From assembly GCA_963769045.1 (NCBI GenBank), contig CAVYKK010000021.1, positions 1 through 64,000 on the forward strand: 64,000 nt of DNA, in the 5' to 3' direction. Below, piece after piece: positions 55,047 to 63,971 of this stretch (position 1 is its first letter; the number at the start of each line of letters is the position of its first letter). Made by a program: the position numbers and the translations under genes. This DNA is from Methanocella_A sp963769045. Lineage in GTDB: Archaea > Halobacteriota > Methanocellia > Methanocellales > Methanocellaceae. Under the pieces are notes generated by a model that was given only the letters and a program-made list of their open reading frames with translations, was not told the DNA's origin and did not search any database.

Positions 55047-55613
55047 TTATATTAAGGCGAGGCCTTCGAGCTCCTTGACGATGTAGTCGACGGCCGCTTC
55101 GGCATCCTCGGGCTTCTTGCCGCCGGTGACGACTAGCTTGCCACTGCCGAACATCAAAACTACGACCTTAGGGCTGTCCAGCCTATAAACTAAGCCCGGG
55201 AACTGCTCGGGCTCGTACTCAATGTTCTCGAGGCCGAGGCCGATAGCGATGGCGGTCAAGTTAAGTTGGGAGCCCAGGTCGACCGATGCGACGATGTTCT
55301 GCACGACGATCTCCGGGTTCGGCATTACATTGATACCGACGCTATTCATTTTTTTAAATACCTTATCCAGGCCTTTGCCCACATCCTCGATCTTCTTGGA
55401 ACCCGTGCAGACGATCTTGCCGCTTCTGAAGATGAGAGATGCTGTCTTGGGGTCTTGTGTCCTGTATACTCAGCCCGGGAACCGCTCCGGGTCATATTCC
55501 CCACCCATATCGAGAGTCACACGTGTCAGATCATCAATCTCATGTCCGATGGCAGTGGATGCCACGACGTTCTCTATTTTAATAGTTTTTTTCGCTTCTT
55601 CAATTCTACTCAT
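55047..55613 (-). CDS. tbp: TATA-box binding protein with an internal TGA stop
   Basis: A full-length TBP of 188 residues (ATG 55613), but codon 48 is TGA (complement of 55470-55472), where the family has Leu in FPGLVYR: this gene reads PERFPG, stop, VYRTQDPKTASLIF. Both saddle repeats are present, with the second repeat VQNIVASVDLGSQLNLTAIAIGLGLENIEYEPEQFPGLVYR intact. The stop cannot be fixed by moving the frame, only by substitution (TTA to TGA). If real, the gene encodes only a 47-residue fragment. It is followed on the same strand, upstream, by a half-TBP gene. Confidence 0.75.
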
Positions 55614-55650
55614 ATGCTTAACATCTCGGATTTTTTCTAATACCTTGGCT

Positions 55651-55863
55651 TTATATCAAGGCTATGCCTTCTAATTCCTGTACGATTCGGTCGACGACTT
55701 CTTTGGCGTCTTTGGGCTTCTTGCCGCCGGTGACGGCAAGCTTGCCACTGCCGAATAACAATGCGACGACCTCGGGCACGTTCGTACGATACAAGAGGCC
55801 AGGAAACATCTCAGCGACGTCATCTATTTTAATAATTTTTTTCCCTTCATCAGCTTTACTCAT
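55651..55863 (-). CDS. Truncated TBP (single-repeat half-TBP)
   Basis: About 70 residues from ATG 55863 (an alternative start at 55869 adds two residues). The N-terminus KKIIKIDDVA resembles the TBP N-terminus, but it is fused directly to the second-repeat-like segment MFPGLLYRTNVPEVVALLFG, then SGKLAVTGGKKPKDAKEVVDRIVQELEGIALI. About 100 residues are missing inside. It lies 37 bases upstream of the full-length tbp on the same strand. Could be an in-frame deletion derivative or a functional dimerising half-saddle protein. Confidence 0.7.
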   Translation of the reverse strand: MSKADEGKKIIKIDDVAEMFPGLLYRTNVPEVVALLFGSGKLAVTGGKKPKDAKEVVDRIVQELEGIALI

Positions 55864-55987
55864 AGGCATACATCTCTAATATTCTACGAATACCCATTAA
55901 TAACGAGTATTTATCAAATATTTGCATAGGTACTATATGCAAGTACCCACGGTCACCCGCCACGGCGCCAGTAATCCATTACAATGA

Positions 55988-56152
55988 AAAGAACTGGAGA
56001 ATAAAAATGGGCGGCATGCGGTCTTCGACTGGCTGATCTTCGAGGTGGCCGGGATGTGTGAGGAGACCCTGGTAAACCACCCACGTCACACCGAGGCCAT
56101 GCTGATGAACATCTTGATAGAGATGGAGATGCGGTTACGAAAGCTGGAATGA
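55988..56152 (+). pseudogene. C-terminal protein fragment
   Basis: After a stop at 55985-55987, 54 codons read KELENKNGRHAVFDWLIFEV, then AGMCEETLVNHPRHTEAMLMNILIEMEMRLRKLE. The composition is protein-like, with no start codon at the beginning. It probably is the tail of a lost gene. Confidence 0.45.
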
Positions 56153-56190
56153 AATCGTTCAGTATCAGAGGTATAAAGATTCTTTTAATC

Positions 56191-56338
56191 TCCCTGGCGC
56201 CCTTGACTCTTGGTGCTTCTGGCGGGCATGACCGAGGGCGCATAGACTGTATAGAACTTGCGTCACTTTTGTTGCATAGGCAAAGCGACTACTGTCACGA
56301 TCGCCAAGGGTGCCAAGAGCCAGAGGCGCCAAGGCTTT
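56191..56338. repeat. Word-type inverted repeat (gccaagg family)
   Basis: The arms 56191-56235 and 56287-56338 are inverted and share the gccaagg words and the gactactgtca end with the repeats at 3776-3925 and 42197-42525. Confidence 0.8.
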
Positions 56339-56378
56339 TTTATCCTGATAGACATAGCCATAATTTGTCAATAAAAAA

Positions 56379-57384
56379 TCAAGAGGCCCTGGTAACCATA
56401 GGCCGGGTAGTGTCAGGCATGGCAACCGGATGTGGCGTGCCGACGTAGGGAAACGTCTTGAGTAAATCACGGTGATGCCCGACCTTGTCTGTCGTGACGA
56501 CACCGTTGGTCAATACGCCTATCTGGAAGTCAATGATGTCGTCCGTCAGCGCCCTCCCGTTTGGATAGCCTGTCGGACGGGAATAATCGTAGTCCAGAAT
56601 ATCGGGCAGCAAAGTAAGAGCGGTTTCCCGGGCGTTCTCGAGGCTGCGTCCATGCGAGGCTAAGAGATCGGTAAACTTATTGGTAAACATCTCCCGGTCA
56701 CGTGTGGGCTCGATCTGATTGAAGGCGTCCTTATCCTCGTCTTTCGTAAACCCGACGTTGATAAAGGGGCGGCCCATGCGATCGATCTGGAAAAACGGAT
56801 TGCCATCCCGAGGTATTAAAACCCGCCACCAGACCCCTGTCCGGGGGTTATCTCCCAGCTCGCTATTGGGTAGTTCCAGGACGATACTAAAAACGTTCTT
56901 ATCCAGGAACATATCCGTGCCTGTAAAATGCATACCGTTTTTATAGCCTTCCAGGTCGAAGAAAAAGGGATCGCTGCGTATCCCGGCAAAGAAGCGATAT
57001 CCGCCCGCCTCGGACACAGTGAACTCGTTTCCGAATGCTACCGGTACATCCCGGAAGAGTATATCACCTTCATTGCCATTGCCTCTGGCTTGCTCGCCGC
57101 TGGCGCGTCGAAGCGTCGCAAGCTGCATACCAGGTTCTTTGGGTGAGAAAGACACACGATACGCGATCTTCAGCCACGGCGTCTCCGTTTGTGTCTATTT
57201 TCAACTCGTAGACCGCCTCGGACGAGAACGAATCGGCGAGCGTTGGCGCGAAAGGATTTACATTGAGCACCAGAACGGATCGGCCGTAATCTTCCGGATT
57301 CCGGAACGCGAAGTGATCACAAATATCCACGCAGGCATCCATATTTGGCGATTTCACACCCGGCGCATCCAGATGATCTGACAT
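56379..57384 (-). CDS. DUF4331 protein (one frame break)
   Basis: About 334 residues (335 codons) when one extra base near 57151 is removed. The N-terminal frame reads MSDHLDAPGVKSPNMDACVDICDHFAFRNPEDYGRSVLVLNVNPFAP, the signature of DUF4331, and after the break GDAVAEIAYRVSFSPKEPGMQ, and later FSIVLELPNSELGDN, GRPFINVGF and DYDYSRPTGYPNGRALTDDIIDFQIGVLTNG, all family motifs. It has no signal peptide here, unlike many bacterial members. A good ribosome-binding site (aggagg) precedes ATG 57384. Function unknown. Confidence 0.88.
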
Positions 57385-57699
57385 AGGTTTCCTCCTGACA
57401 ATCTAACATTATGAATCTTCATCGGAGCTGTGACCGCTACTTAGATAGTATGCGATAACACCGGCCCTATTCCATGCTCAGGTTTGTCTCATCGCATTTT
57501 TAAAAAATTACCGGATAGATGAAGCGATCTGGCTTGCCTGGCAACCCCACGATGGGTGCCGGTTGACACGAAGGACAGGAAGGCAAAAAAGAATTAGAAT
57601 TGTCGGTTTTGAGCTATCCACTGGGCCTTTTTGTGCCTTCCTGCTCTTCGAAAGCCTTTTCGTGTAAAACGTTGTCTAGTCGTTACTGGGGTATCACTT

Positions 57700-58302
57700 G
57701 TGGCAGTTGCGTCCGGGGAATCGAGGGGCCTGGTCCGTCTGTATTACAGGACTATTTCGTTCGGACTTACGCTGGGCCTGCTGGCCGTAGCGATCTTTCT
57801 CGCCAGCGAACTCATGTGGCAGACTTTTGCCAGTACGACCACATGGTCGGCAGAGGCTTTTGCGATCCAGTCTATTGTGATCTTCATCATCATAGCGCTG
57901 GCTGCCGGGGCGCTCTATGCCGTTATCATGTGGTTCAAGAGTGACATCGGGCACCTGCTCATCGGCGACATCATCGCCGGCGGGGCCATGGGCACCGTGA
58001 CATATCTTTTACTGCTCGCTTCAACGATCGCCTACGGTGACACAATGATTCATCTCGGCTTCGATGGGGTGTACCCCGCAGGGCTCTCTTATGCGGCTGC
58101 AACGTTGCTCGTGCCACTGGTGACGATGGCCCTGACCGGGGCGATAATGGCATCAGTCGGGGCCATCACCTGCCGGGCTGTCATCAAGAAAAAGAGGCCT
58201 GCCGACAGGGACCTGAGGAATGCTGCGCTGGGCGTGATCGGACTTATCGTCCTGATCGTCGTGGTGCCGCCGCTGATGGCCCTCGTCCTGTCGGGTATCT
58301 AA
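57700..58302 (+). CDS. Integral membrane protein, 5 helices
   Basis: A 200-residue membrane protein from GTG 57700. Five helices cover most of the protein; loops are short and the C-terminus is cytoplasmic with basic residues (AVIKKKRPADRDLRN). A longer frame from 57631 exists but lacks a good start. No family recognised. The gap 57385-57699 has no gene. Confidence 0.55.
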   Translation: MAVASGESRGLVRLYYRTISFGLTLGLLAVAIFLASELMWQTFASTTTWSAEAFAIQSIVIFIIIALAAGALYAVIMWFKSDIGHLLIGDIIAGGAMGTVTYLLLLASTIAYGDTMIHLGFDGVYPAGLSYAAATLLVPLVTMALTGAIMASVGAITCRAVIKKKRPADRDLRNAALGVIGLIVLIVVVPPLMALVLSGI

Positions 58303-58333
58303 AGCGGAGCTACAGGAGCCCCGCCTCGTTTGC

Positions 58334-59272
58334 TTATATCTTGTCTTTCAATTCGATATTTGCCCTTGGCACGAGGCCCCAGTTCGTGACGTCCAGCACG
58401 GTCCTGATGGCGCCCTGGGTCGTGATAGACTCATACTTCTCCCCGGGCTTCAGGTCCTTCTGTACGCCATCCACGCTGATACGTATCCTGCCGTCGGCGC
58501 CATGGAATAGCACTTGGACGTCCACGCCGAGACTGCTTCCCACGTTATAGTCGAAGACATAGCGGTTGTTGACGTCGTCGCTGTCGGAGAAGCCGAAGAT
58601 GATCTGGGACGTGTTATAGTCCATGCCTGCCTTCCTCTTCAGGACGAGCTGCTTTTTGGTGTCGCTGAACTGGTAGTTCATGGTGACGTTGGGGACGATG
58701 ATGCCCTGGGACGTCGGGTCAGTCAACATGCTGTTCTTAGAGACTTCTATGAACAGGACCTGGTCCGCAGGTATCGTCGACGACCCTTCCGTGAACGCAT
58801 CTGTCGCATTAGGCGTTGGCGTTGCCGTCGCAGTCGTGTTCCCCGAGCCATAGTACTGCGACATCTGGTCCGACGTCGGCAACTGCGACAGCATGCTCAG
58901 GATCGGCTCGATGTCCGAGCCTGGCAGGCCTGACACCGGGTTCGCAGAAGCACGATTCGACGGGCTGAAGAACTCCATGTTGTCCAGGTTCCAGTTGTTG
59001 AACGCACTCTGTGACGGCGTCGAGACCTGCAGGTTGCTGGAAGGCACGCTCATGCCCAGGCTGGAAGACGGCGTGCTAAAGCTGCCCAGACTGGAAGACG
59101 GTGTGTTAAAGCTGCTGCCCAGGCTCTTGGGTACGCTTGACGTGGATGAGCCTAACGAAGGTATGTTTAAGCCTGACAATCCTGACAATGAAGACGGGAT
59201 GCTGAAAGCTCCCGACGAGACGATGACCCCTGCGAGCAGCAGGACCATTAGTGCGACCATTACCCGTTTCAT
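58334..59272 (-). CDS. Secreted Ser/Pro-rich surface protein
   Basis: A 312-residue protein from ATG 59272 behind gagggtag. The signal peptide (MKRVMVALMVLLLAGVIVSSGA) is followed by SLGSSTSSVPKSLGSSF, then PSSSLGSF-type repeats (short Ser/Leu/Pro-rich, residues 45-95), then a beta-rich C-terminal domain (VSKNSMLTDPTSQGIIVPNVTMNYQFSDTKKQLVLKRK). Likely cell-surface. The repeats may anchor or space the domain. Confidence 0.6.
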   Translation of the reverse strand: MKRVMVALMVLLLAGVIVSSGAFSIPSSLSGLSGLNIPSLGSSTSSVPKSLGSSFNTPSSSLGSFSTPSSSLGMSVPSSNLQVSTPSQSAFNNWNLDNMEFFSPSNRASANPVSGLPGSDIEPILSMLSQLPTSDQMSQYYGSGNTTATATPTPNATDAFTEGSSTIPADQVLFIEVSKNSMLTDPTSQGIIVPNVTMNYQFSDTKKQLVLKRKAGMDYNTSQIIFGFSDSDDVNNRYVFDYNVGSSLGVDVQVLFHGADGRIRISVDGVQKDLKPGEKYESITTQGAIRTVLDVTNWGLVPRANIELKDKI

Positions 59273-59437
59273 TTCACTACCCTCAATACGTTGTTGCGTA
59301 AAATAGGCCATTCGTGTCGATAAGCCGTTGTAAGGGTTTCGACGGCAAAAAGCCCCGGGGCTGCTGATAAAAAGCCTATGCACCTGCCCTGCCGGGGGAA
59401 AGTTTATCGCCGCCGACCCCCTCATTGCCTGAATGAC

Positions 59438-60409
59438 ATGGCCACCGAGTATTGCGTGCTATCATGCGCCCGTTGCGGCGACTGTTGCCGGAAACACGGG
59501 CTGTACCCCGTGACGTCCTCCGACCTGGCGGACATCTCCCGACATACCGGTATCGAGACCGGCGAGCTGTTGTCACGCTTCTGCACGGTGGCCACGCATG
59601 ACGGCCGGAAGGGCCTGTTCACCCGCGGCTCTGACATAGCATGCCCGTTCCTGGCCGACGACGAATGTTCCATACATGCGTTCAAGCCCATGGTCTGCTC
59701 AGTATTTCCTGACAATGACGGCTACGTGACCGTCCGTCGCCTCAAAGAAGGCATGAAGGCGTCCACGGTCCGTGGCGAAGGGCTGTCCCGCTGTGCCATC
59801 TGGAGCATGCCCGACGACGGCGTCCTCGCGCCTGACATCGAGAATACCGTCCGTTTCCGCATCAGGGAAGATACCGATGCCCATTATTTTGTGGGGCATG
59901 ACAGCATCGACGATGACATAGTGGACTACCTGGCCAGGCTTGCTGAAACCCGCTTATCTGACCTGCCATTGTTCCTTGCTACCTCACAGAAGTATGGCTT
60001 ACTCAGGCAGTCCCATACAGGTCTGCTACGCGACGTGACGCCGCTCATACAGGCCGAGCGCGACATCCTGTACCGCTACTGCGACACATATGCGACGGCG
60101 AATATGCTGCCGGAGACTGTTATCGAGTGCAAGGGCGTGAGAGCCACATTCGTCGGCGGGCGACCGGGCATCATGGTCTTATGCGACGAGCTCCCACCTG
60201 CCGCAGAAGAGGCTCATTTCCTCTGGCGCCGGTACGGGGAGACTGGCATCTTTTCCGCAGTCATCGAGGGCGGCGGCATTGGGATCGTGACCGCCTTTGT
60301 CATCAATACACCCTGCCTGGACGACATATTAGGCGACGGAAAGCTTCACCTCGCATTTAGCGATGGGACTGAGAAAGTGAGCTACATTTGTAGAGAAGGC
60401 ATATTATAA
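59438..60409 (+). CDS. YkgJ-type Cys-rich protein
   Basis: A 323-residue protein from ATG 59438. SCARCGDCCRKHGLYPVTSSDLADISRHTG is the N-terminal chelating motif and CPFLADDECSIHAFKPMVCSVFP the second, forming the usual eight-cysteine YkgJ core. A long C-terminal domain (~170 residues, ADRDILYRYCDT to the end) is unusual for the family and has no recognised match. Function unknown. Confidence 0.88.
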   Translation: MATEYCVLSCARCGDCCRKHGLYPVTSSDLADISRHTGIETGELLSRFCTVATHDGRKGLFTRGSDIACPFLADDECSIHAFKPMVCSVFPDNDGYVTVRRLKEGMKASTVRGEGLSRCAIWSMPDDGVLAPDIENTVRFRIREDTDAHYFVGHDSIDDDIVDYLARLAETRLSDLPLFLATSQKYGLLRQSHTGLLRDVTPLIQAERDILYRYCDTYATANMLPETVIECKGVRATFVGGRPGIMVLCDELPPAAEEAHFLWRRYGETGIFSAVIEGGGIGIVTAFVINTPCLDDILGDGKLHLAFSDGTEKVSYICREGIL

Positions 60410-60436
60410 CCATGTTGCCCCGTGCAGGACAATAAA

Positions 60437-60452
60437 TCGCGCGCGAGCGGCC
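60437..60452. repeat. alternating CG tract (intergenic)
   Basis: tcgcgcgcgagcggcc just after the YkgJ gene. Confidence 0.5.
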
Positions 60453-60515
60453 GCACGGCTGTCGTTAATTAACTCCGGAAAAAATGAGAAAATGGCTGAA
60501 GGCCGGACAGCCGGG

Positions 60516-60950
60516 TTATATCTTTCCGATCTCTGCCACGTCGACCAGGTTGATCTTCGCGTCCTTCAGGACCTTGATCGCCTTCGTGTTGTCGTCTACG
60601 CGCAGGATGAGAAGCGCGAGGTCCGACCGGGTGACGAACGCGTAGGCGTAGTCGATGTTGACGCCGCCTTTGCCGAGAGTGTTGGCGATGCTGAACAGGC
60701 CGCCGGGGACGTCCTCCATCTGGACGGCGATCACTTCGGTCTCGGACACCGCGAAACCCTGGCCCTGCAGGTTCTTGTATGCCTTATCCGGATCATCCAC
60801 GACCATGCGGATGACCCCGAAGTCGCCCGCTTCGGCAATGGTGAATGCGCGGATGTTGATCTTCGCCTTCGAGAGCGACTCGGCGATTTTCGCCAGCCGT
60901 CCCGGCTTGTTCTCCGCGAAGAGCGATATCTGCTTGATCGTTCCCTTCAT
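60516..60950 (-). CDS. ACT-domain amino-acid sensor protein
   Basis: A 144-residue protein with two ACT domains, starting MKGTIKQISLFAENKPGRLAKIAESLSKAKINIRAFTIAEAG, then AVQMEDVPGGLFSIANTLGKGGVNIDYAYAFVT. The start at 60950 is behind gggagt. Such ACT proteins sit next to phenylacetate-CoA ligases in methanogens and probably sense aromatic amino acids. It lies 25 bases after the upstream PaaK gene on the same strand. Confidence 0.88.
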   Translation of the reverse strand: MKGTIKQISLFAENKPGRLAKIAESLSKAKINIRAFTIAEAGDFGVIRMVVDDPDKAYKNLQGQGFAVSETEVIAVQMEDVPGGLFSIANTLGKGGVNIDYAYAFVTRSDLALLILRVDDNTKAIKVLKDAKINLVDVAEIGKI

Positions 60951-60975
60951 ATTAGTTACTCCCGTTTGCAACTCC

Positions 60976-62286
60976 TTATATCTTTCTTTTATCGATAACC
61001 TTCTGCGACTTGCCCTGGGACCGCGGCAGCGTGCCCGTCTCGACCAGCTCGATCTTCGTGGCCAGCTGGAGCACTTTCTGCAGCTCGTAGCCGATCTTCT
61101 GTTCCAGCTTCATGAGGTCGGCCAGCTTGTCGCTAAAGGCGGCCTTGGTGACCTCGACGCGGACTGTGAGCTCGTCCAGCTCGCCTTTCCGCTCGGCGAT
61201 GATCTGGAAGTGCTCGCCGACCTCCGGTATCGTCATCAGGACTGACTCGATCTGGCTGGGGAACACGTTGATGCCCCGGATGATCAGCATGTCGTCCGCC
61301 CGGCCCATGATGCGCATGATGCGCGGGTGCGTCCTTCCGCAGGCACACTCCTCGTTGTTGAGTATCGTGATGTCGCCGATGCGGTAGCGTATCAGCGGCA
61401 GCGCCTCTTTGGACAGAGTGGTGACGACCAGTTCGCCCTTCTTGCCGTCGGACACCGGATCGCCGTTCTTGTCAATGACTTCTAACAGGAAGTGGTCGGC
61501 CCAGACGTGGATGCCGTCCTGCTCCTGGCATTCAGTGAACAGGGGGCCTGATAATTCGGAAGTACCGTAGATGTCGTAAGCCTTGATGCCCATCGTGGTC
61601 TCGATACGCTTCCGGGTCTCAAGCGACCACGGCTCGGCGCCAAGGATAGCGCAACGCAGCTCCGTGTCGTCCTTGATGCTGATGCCCCTTTTCTTTGCGA
61701 CCTCGTTCATGTGGAGCAGGTAGGACGGCGTGCAGGCGATGGCGGTCACGTGCAGGTCCTGCATCAGCTCGATCTGGCGCTCGGTGTTGCCCACCCCCAT
61801 TGGGATGACGCTGGCCCCGATCTCCTCGGCGCCGTAGTGCGCCCCGAGGCCGCCGGTGAACAGGCCGTAGCCGTAGCTGACCTGGATGACGTCTCCCCGG
61901 CCCAGGCCACAGGAGGTAAACGCTCTTGCAAGCGAGGTAGTCCAGCAGTCCACGTCGCCGCGGGTGTAGCCGACGACGGTGGGCTTACCGGTGGTGCCCG
62001 AGGACACGTGGTAACGCACCACCTGGTTCAGGGGCGCGGAAAACATTTTCGTGGGGTAGTTGTCACGCAGGTCTTTTTTGTAGGTGAACGGTAATTTCGC
62101 GACGTCGTCCAGGCTTTTGATCTTCTCTGGCTTCACGCCGGCCTCGTCGAACCGCTTCCGGTAGAAGGACGAGTTTCGGTATACGTTGTCGACCAGTGAC
62201 TTTAATTTCCGGAGCTGAATTTCCTGCAGCTCTTCCAGGGGAGCTCTCTCGACGCGGGAGTTCCAGAAATCGAGCATTGCCGCCAT
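60976..62286 (-). CDS. paaK: Phenylacetate-CoA ligase (AMP-forming)
   Basis: A 436-residue aryl-CoA ligase. MLDFWNSRVERAPLEELQEIQLRKLKSLVDNVYRNSSFYRKRF is the family N-terminus; YHVSSGTTGKPTVVGYTRGD, YDIYGTSELSGPLFTECQ and MGRADDMLIIRGINVFPSQIESVL are the ATP, adenylate and hinge motifs. It is followed on the same strand by the ACT protein and preceded by the paralogous ligase, so the three form an operon for aromatic acid activation. Confidence 0.92.
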   Translation of the reverse strand: MAAMLDFWNSRVERAPLEELQEIQLRKLKSLVDNVYRNSSFYRKRFDEAGVKPEKIKSLDDVAKLPFTYKKDLRDNYPTKMFSAPLNQVVRYHVSSGTTGKPTVVGYTRGDVDCWTTSLARAFTSCGLGRGDVIQVSYGYGLFTGGLGAHYGAEEIGASVIPMGVGNTERQIELMQDLHVTAIACTPSYLLHMNEVAKKRGISIKDDTELRCAILGAEPWSLETRKRIETTMGIKAYDIYGTSELSGPLFTECQEQDGIHVWADHFLLEVIDKNGDPVSDGKKGELVVTTLSKEALPLIRYRIGDITILNNEECACGRTHPRIMRIMGRADDMLIIRGINVFPSQIESVLMTIPEVGEHFQIIAERKGELDELTVRVEVTKAAFSDKLADLMKLEQKIGYELQKVLQLATKIELVETGTLPRSQGKSQKVIDKRKI

Positions 62287-62403
62287 TGAGTTACCTCTCT
62301 AAGTCATATCGGTTCGCATGTATTTATATGCATGTTACCGAATTGTCTGTACTATCGCGTATTTTAAATAGCTGTTTGCACAGCCAACTTGATGGCCGTC
62401 CGC

Positions 62404-62423
62404 ACGGCTATTTAAATAGCCGT
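62404..62423. terminator. Perfect 20-bp palindrome at the end of the second PaaK gene
   Basis: acggctatttaaatagccgt (62404-62423), overlapping the stop codon of the 62412 gene. Imperfect repeats of the same unit fill the 62340-62403 gap. Terminator or protein-binding site. Confidence 0.5.
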
Positions 62424-63713
62424 CCGCAGGTCGATGACCTTCTTGCTCTTGCCCTCGACCCGGGGAAGGCTGCCCTTTTCGACGAGCACCACCTTCGTGC
62501 GCAGGTTCAGCGTTTCCTTCAGCTTCTTGGTGACCTTGCCTGTCACTTTCTGCAGGTCCCCGAGTTCGCCCGAGAAAGCTTTGTCGCTCATCTCCACCCG
62601 TACGGTCATCTCATCCATATGGTTGACGCGCTCCAGCACGACCTGGAAGTATTCGCCCACCTCAGGCATGTCCATCAGGATGTGCTCGATCTGGCTGGGG
62701 AACACGTTCAGGCCACGGATGATCAGCATGTCGTCCGCTCTCCCGTAGAACTTGTTCAACCGCACCGAGGTGCGTCCGCAGGGGCATTCGTCCTTCATGA
62801 TCATGGTGATGTCACCGGTACGATAGCGGATCAGCGGCATCGCCTCCTTGACCAGAGTGGTCAGCACCAGTTCGCCCTTCTCGCCAGGGGCACAGGGCTC
62901 GTTGTTCTTATCGAGCACCTCGACGATGAACGCGTCCTCCCAGATGTGGAGACCGTCCTGCTCCTTGCACTCGAAGGCCACTCCGGGCCCCATCATCTCC
63001 GACAGCCCGTATGAGTCATAGGCCTTGATTCCAAAAGACTTCTGGAGCTGGACACGGGTGTTAGCCGACCAGGGCTCGGCACCGAAGACTCCGATCTTCA
63101 GGGGCAGCGTGCCCGGCTCGATGCCCATCTTCTTGCATGTCTCGGCGATGTACAGCGCATAGGAGGGCGTGCAGTGCATGACCTTGACGCCGAAGTCCCG
63201 TATCATCTCGATCTGCTTCTGGGTGCTCCCGGTGCCTGCCGGCACTGCGATGCATCCCAGGCGCTCGATGCCCGCGTGGATGCCGAGGCCGCCGGTGAAC
63301 AGGCCGTAGTTCGCGGCATTCTGGAACACGTCGCCAGGACGCACGCCGACCATGTAGAAACAGCGGGCCATGAGATTGGCCCATATATCCAGGTCATTCT
63401 TCGTGTAGCCGACCACCGTAGACTTGCCGCTGGTCCCCGAGGATGCATGAATACGATTGATTTTGTCCATGGGCACCGCGAACATGCCGAAGGGATAAGA
63501 GTCACGCAGGTCGGTCTTCTTCGTGAACGGCAGCTTCCGGATATCGTCCAGTGTCCTGACACCCGAGGGCTTCAGCCCGGCATCGTCGAATCTTTTCCTG
63601 TACAGCGGCACGTTTTTGTAGACGGCGTTGACAGACTTCTTCAGCCTTTTCAGCTGCAGCTCCTGAAGCTGCTTCCTGGGCATGGTCTCGATTTCTGGCT
63701 GCCAGTACTCCAT
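62412..63713 (-). CDS. paaK: Phenylacetate-CoA ligase (AMP-forming)
   Basis: A 433-residue aryl-CoA ligase starting MEYWQPEIETMPRKQLQELQLKRLKKSVNAVYKNVPLYRKRF (ATG 63713 behind ggtggg; a GTG four codons earlier is possible). ATP motif IHASSGTSGKSTVVGYTKNDLD, YDSYGLSEMMGPGVAF, and FYGRADDMLIIRGLNVFPSQIEHIL follow. Together with the adjacent copy and the ACT protein it is likely to activate aryl acids such as phenylacetate or indoleacetate for aromatic amino-acid synthesis via aryl-pyruvate ferredoxin oxidoreductase. Confidence 0.92.
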   Translation of the reverse strand: MEYWQPEIETMPRKQLQELQLKRLKKSVNAVYKNVPLYRKRFDDAGLKPSGVRTLDDIRKLPFTKKTDLRDSYPFGMFAVPMDKINRIHASSGTSGKSTVVGYTKNDLDIWANLMARCFYMVGVRPGDVFQNAANYGLFTGGLGIHAGIERLGCIAVPAGTGSTQKQIEMIRDFGVKVMHCTPSYALYIAETCKKMGIEPGTLPLKIGVFGAEPWSANTRVQLQKSFGIKAYDSYGLSEMMGPGVAFECKEQDGLHIWEDAFIVEVLDKNNEPCAPGEKGELVLTTLVKEAMPLIRYRTGDITMIMKDECPCGRTSVRLNKFYGRADDMLIIRGLNVFPSQIEHILMDMPEVGEYFQVVLERVNHMDEMTVRVEMSDKAFSGELGDLQKVTGKVTKKLKETLNLRTKVVLVEKGSLPRVEGKSKKVIDLRTAI

Positions 63714-63810
63714 ATGAACACCCACCGATAGCGTGATATATGCTATCTATTGTCGTGGTTAAGGAATATAAAGGTATGCGTTTCACCTTTTCGTGGTCTC
63801 GGAGGTTTGC

Positions 63811-63971
63811 GAGAGGGCACAGAGCTCAGCACAGAGGTCGCAGAGGACACAGAGGTATTCACAGAGGTTTGTTATAATAATATGGCTTTTCCCACAGCCT
63901 TTTCCTAAAAAGTACCTCTGTGTCGTCCTCTGTGGCCTCTGTGACCTCTGTGCTGAGCTCTGCGACCTCTT
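63811..63971. repeat. Word-type inverted repeat (cacagagg family)
   Basis: The arms 63811-63868 and 63911-63971 are inverted arrays of acagagg/gtcgcagagg words with outer tips agagctc. It lies at the right end of the window with no gene in 63714-64000. Confidence 0.85.

Noticed and set aside
55470..55472. Selenocysteine or readthrough at the TBP TGA
   Set aside because: Leu is conserved at that place in TBPs, no SECIS-like hairpin is visible, and no reason exists for Sec in a saddle strand.
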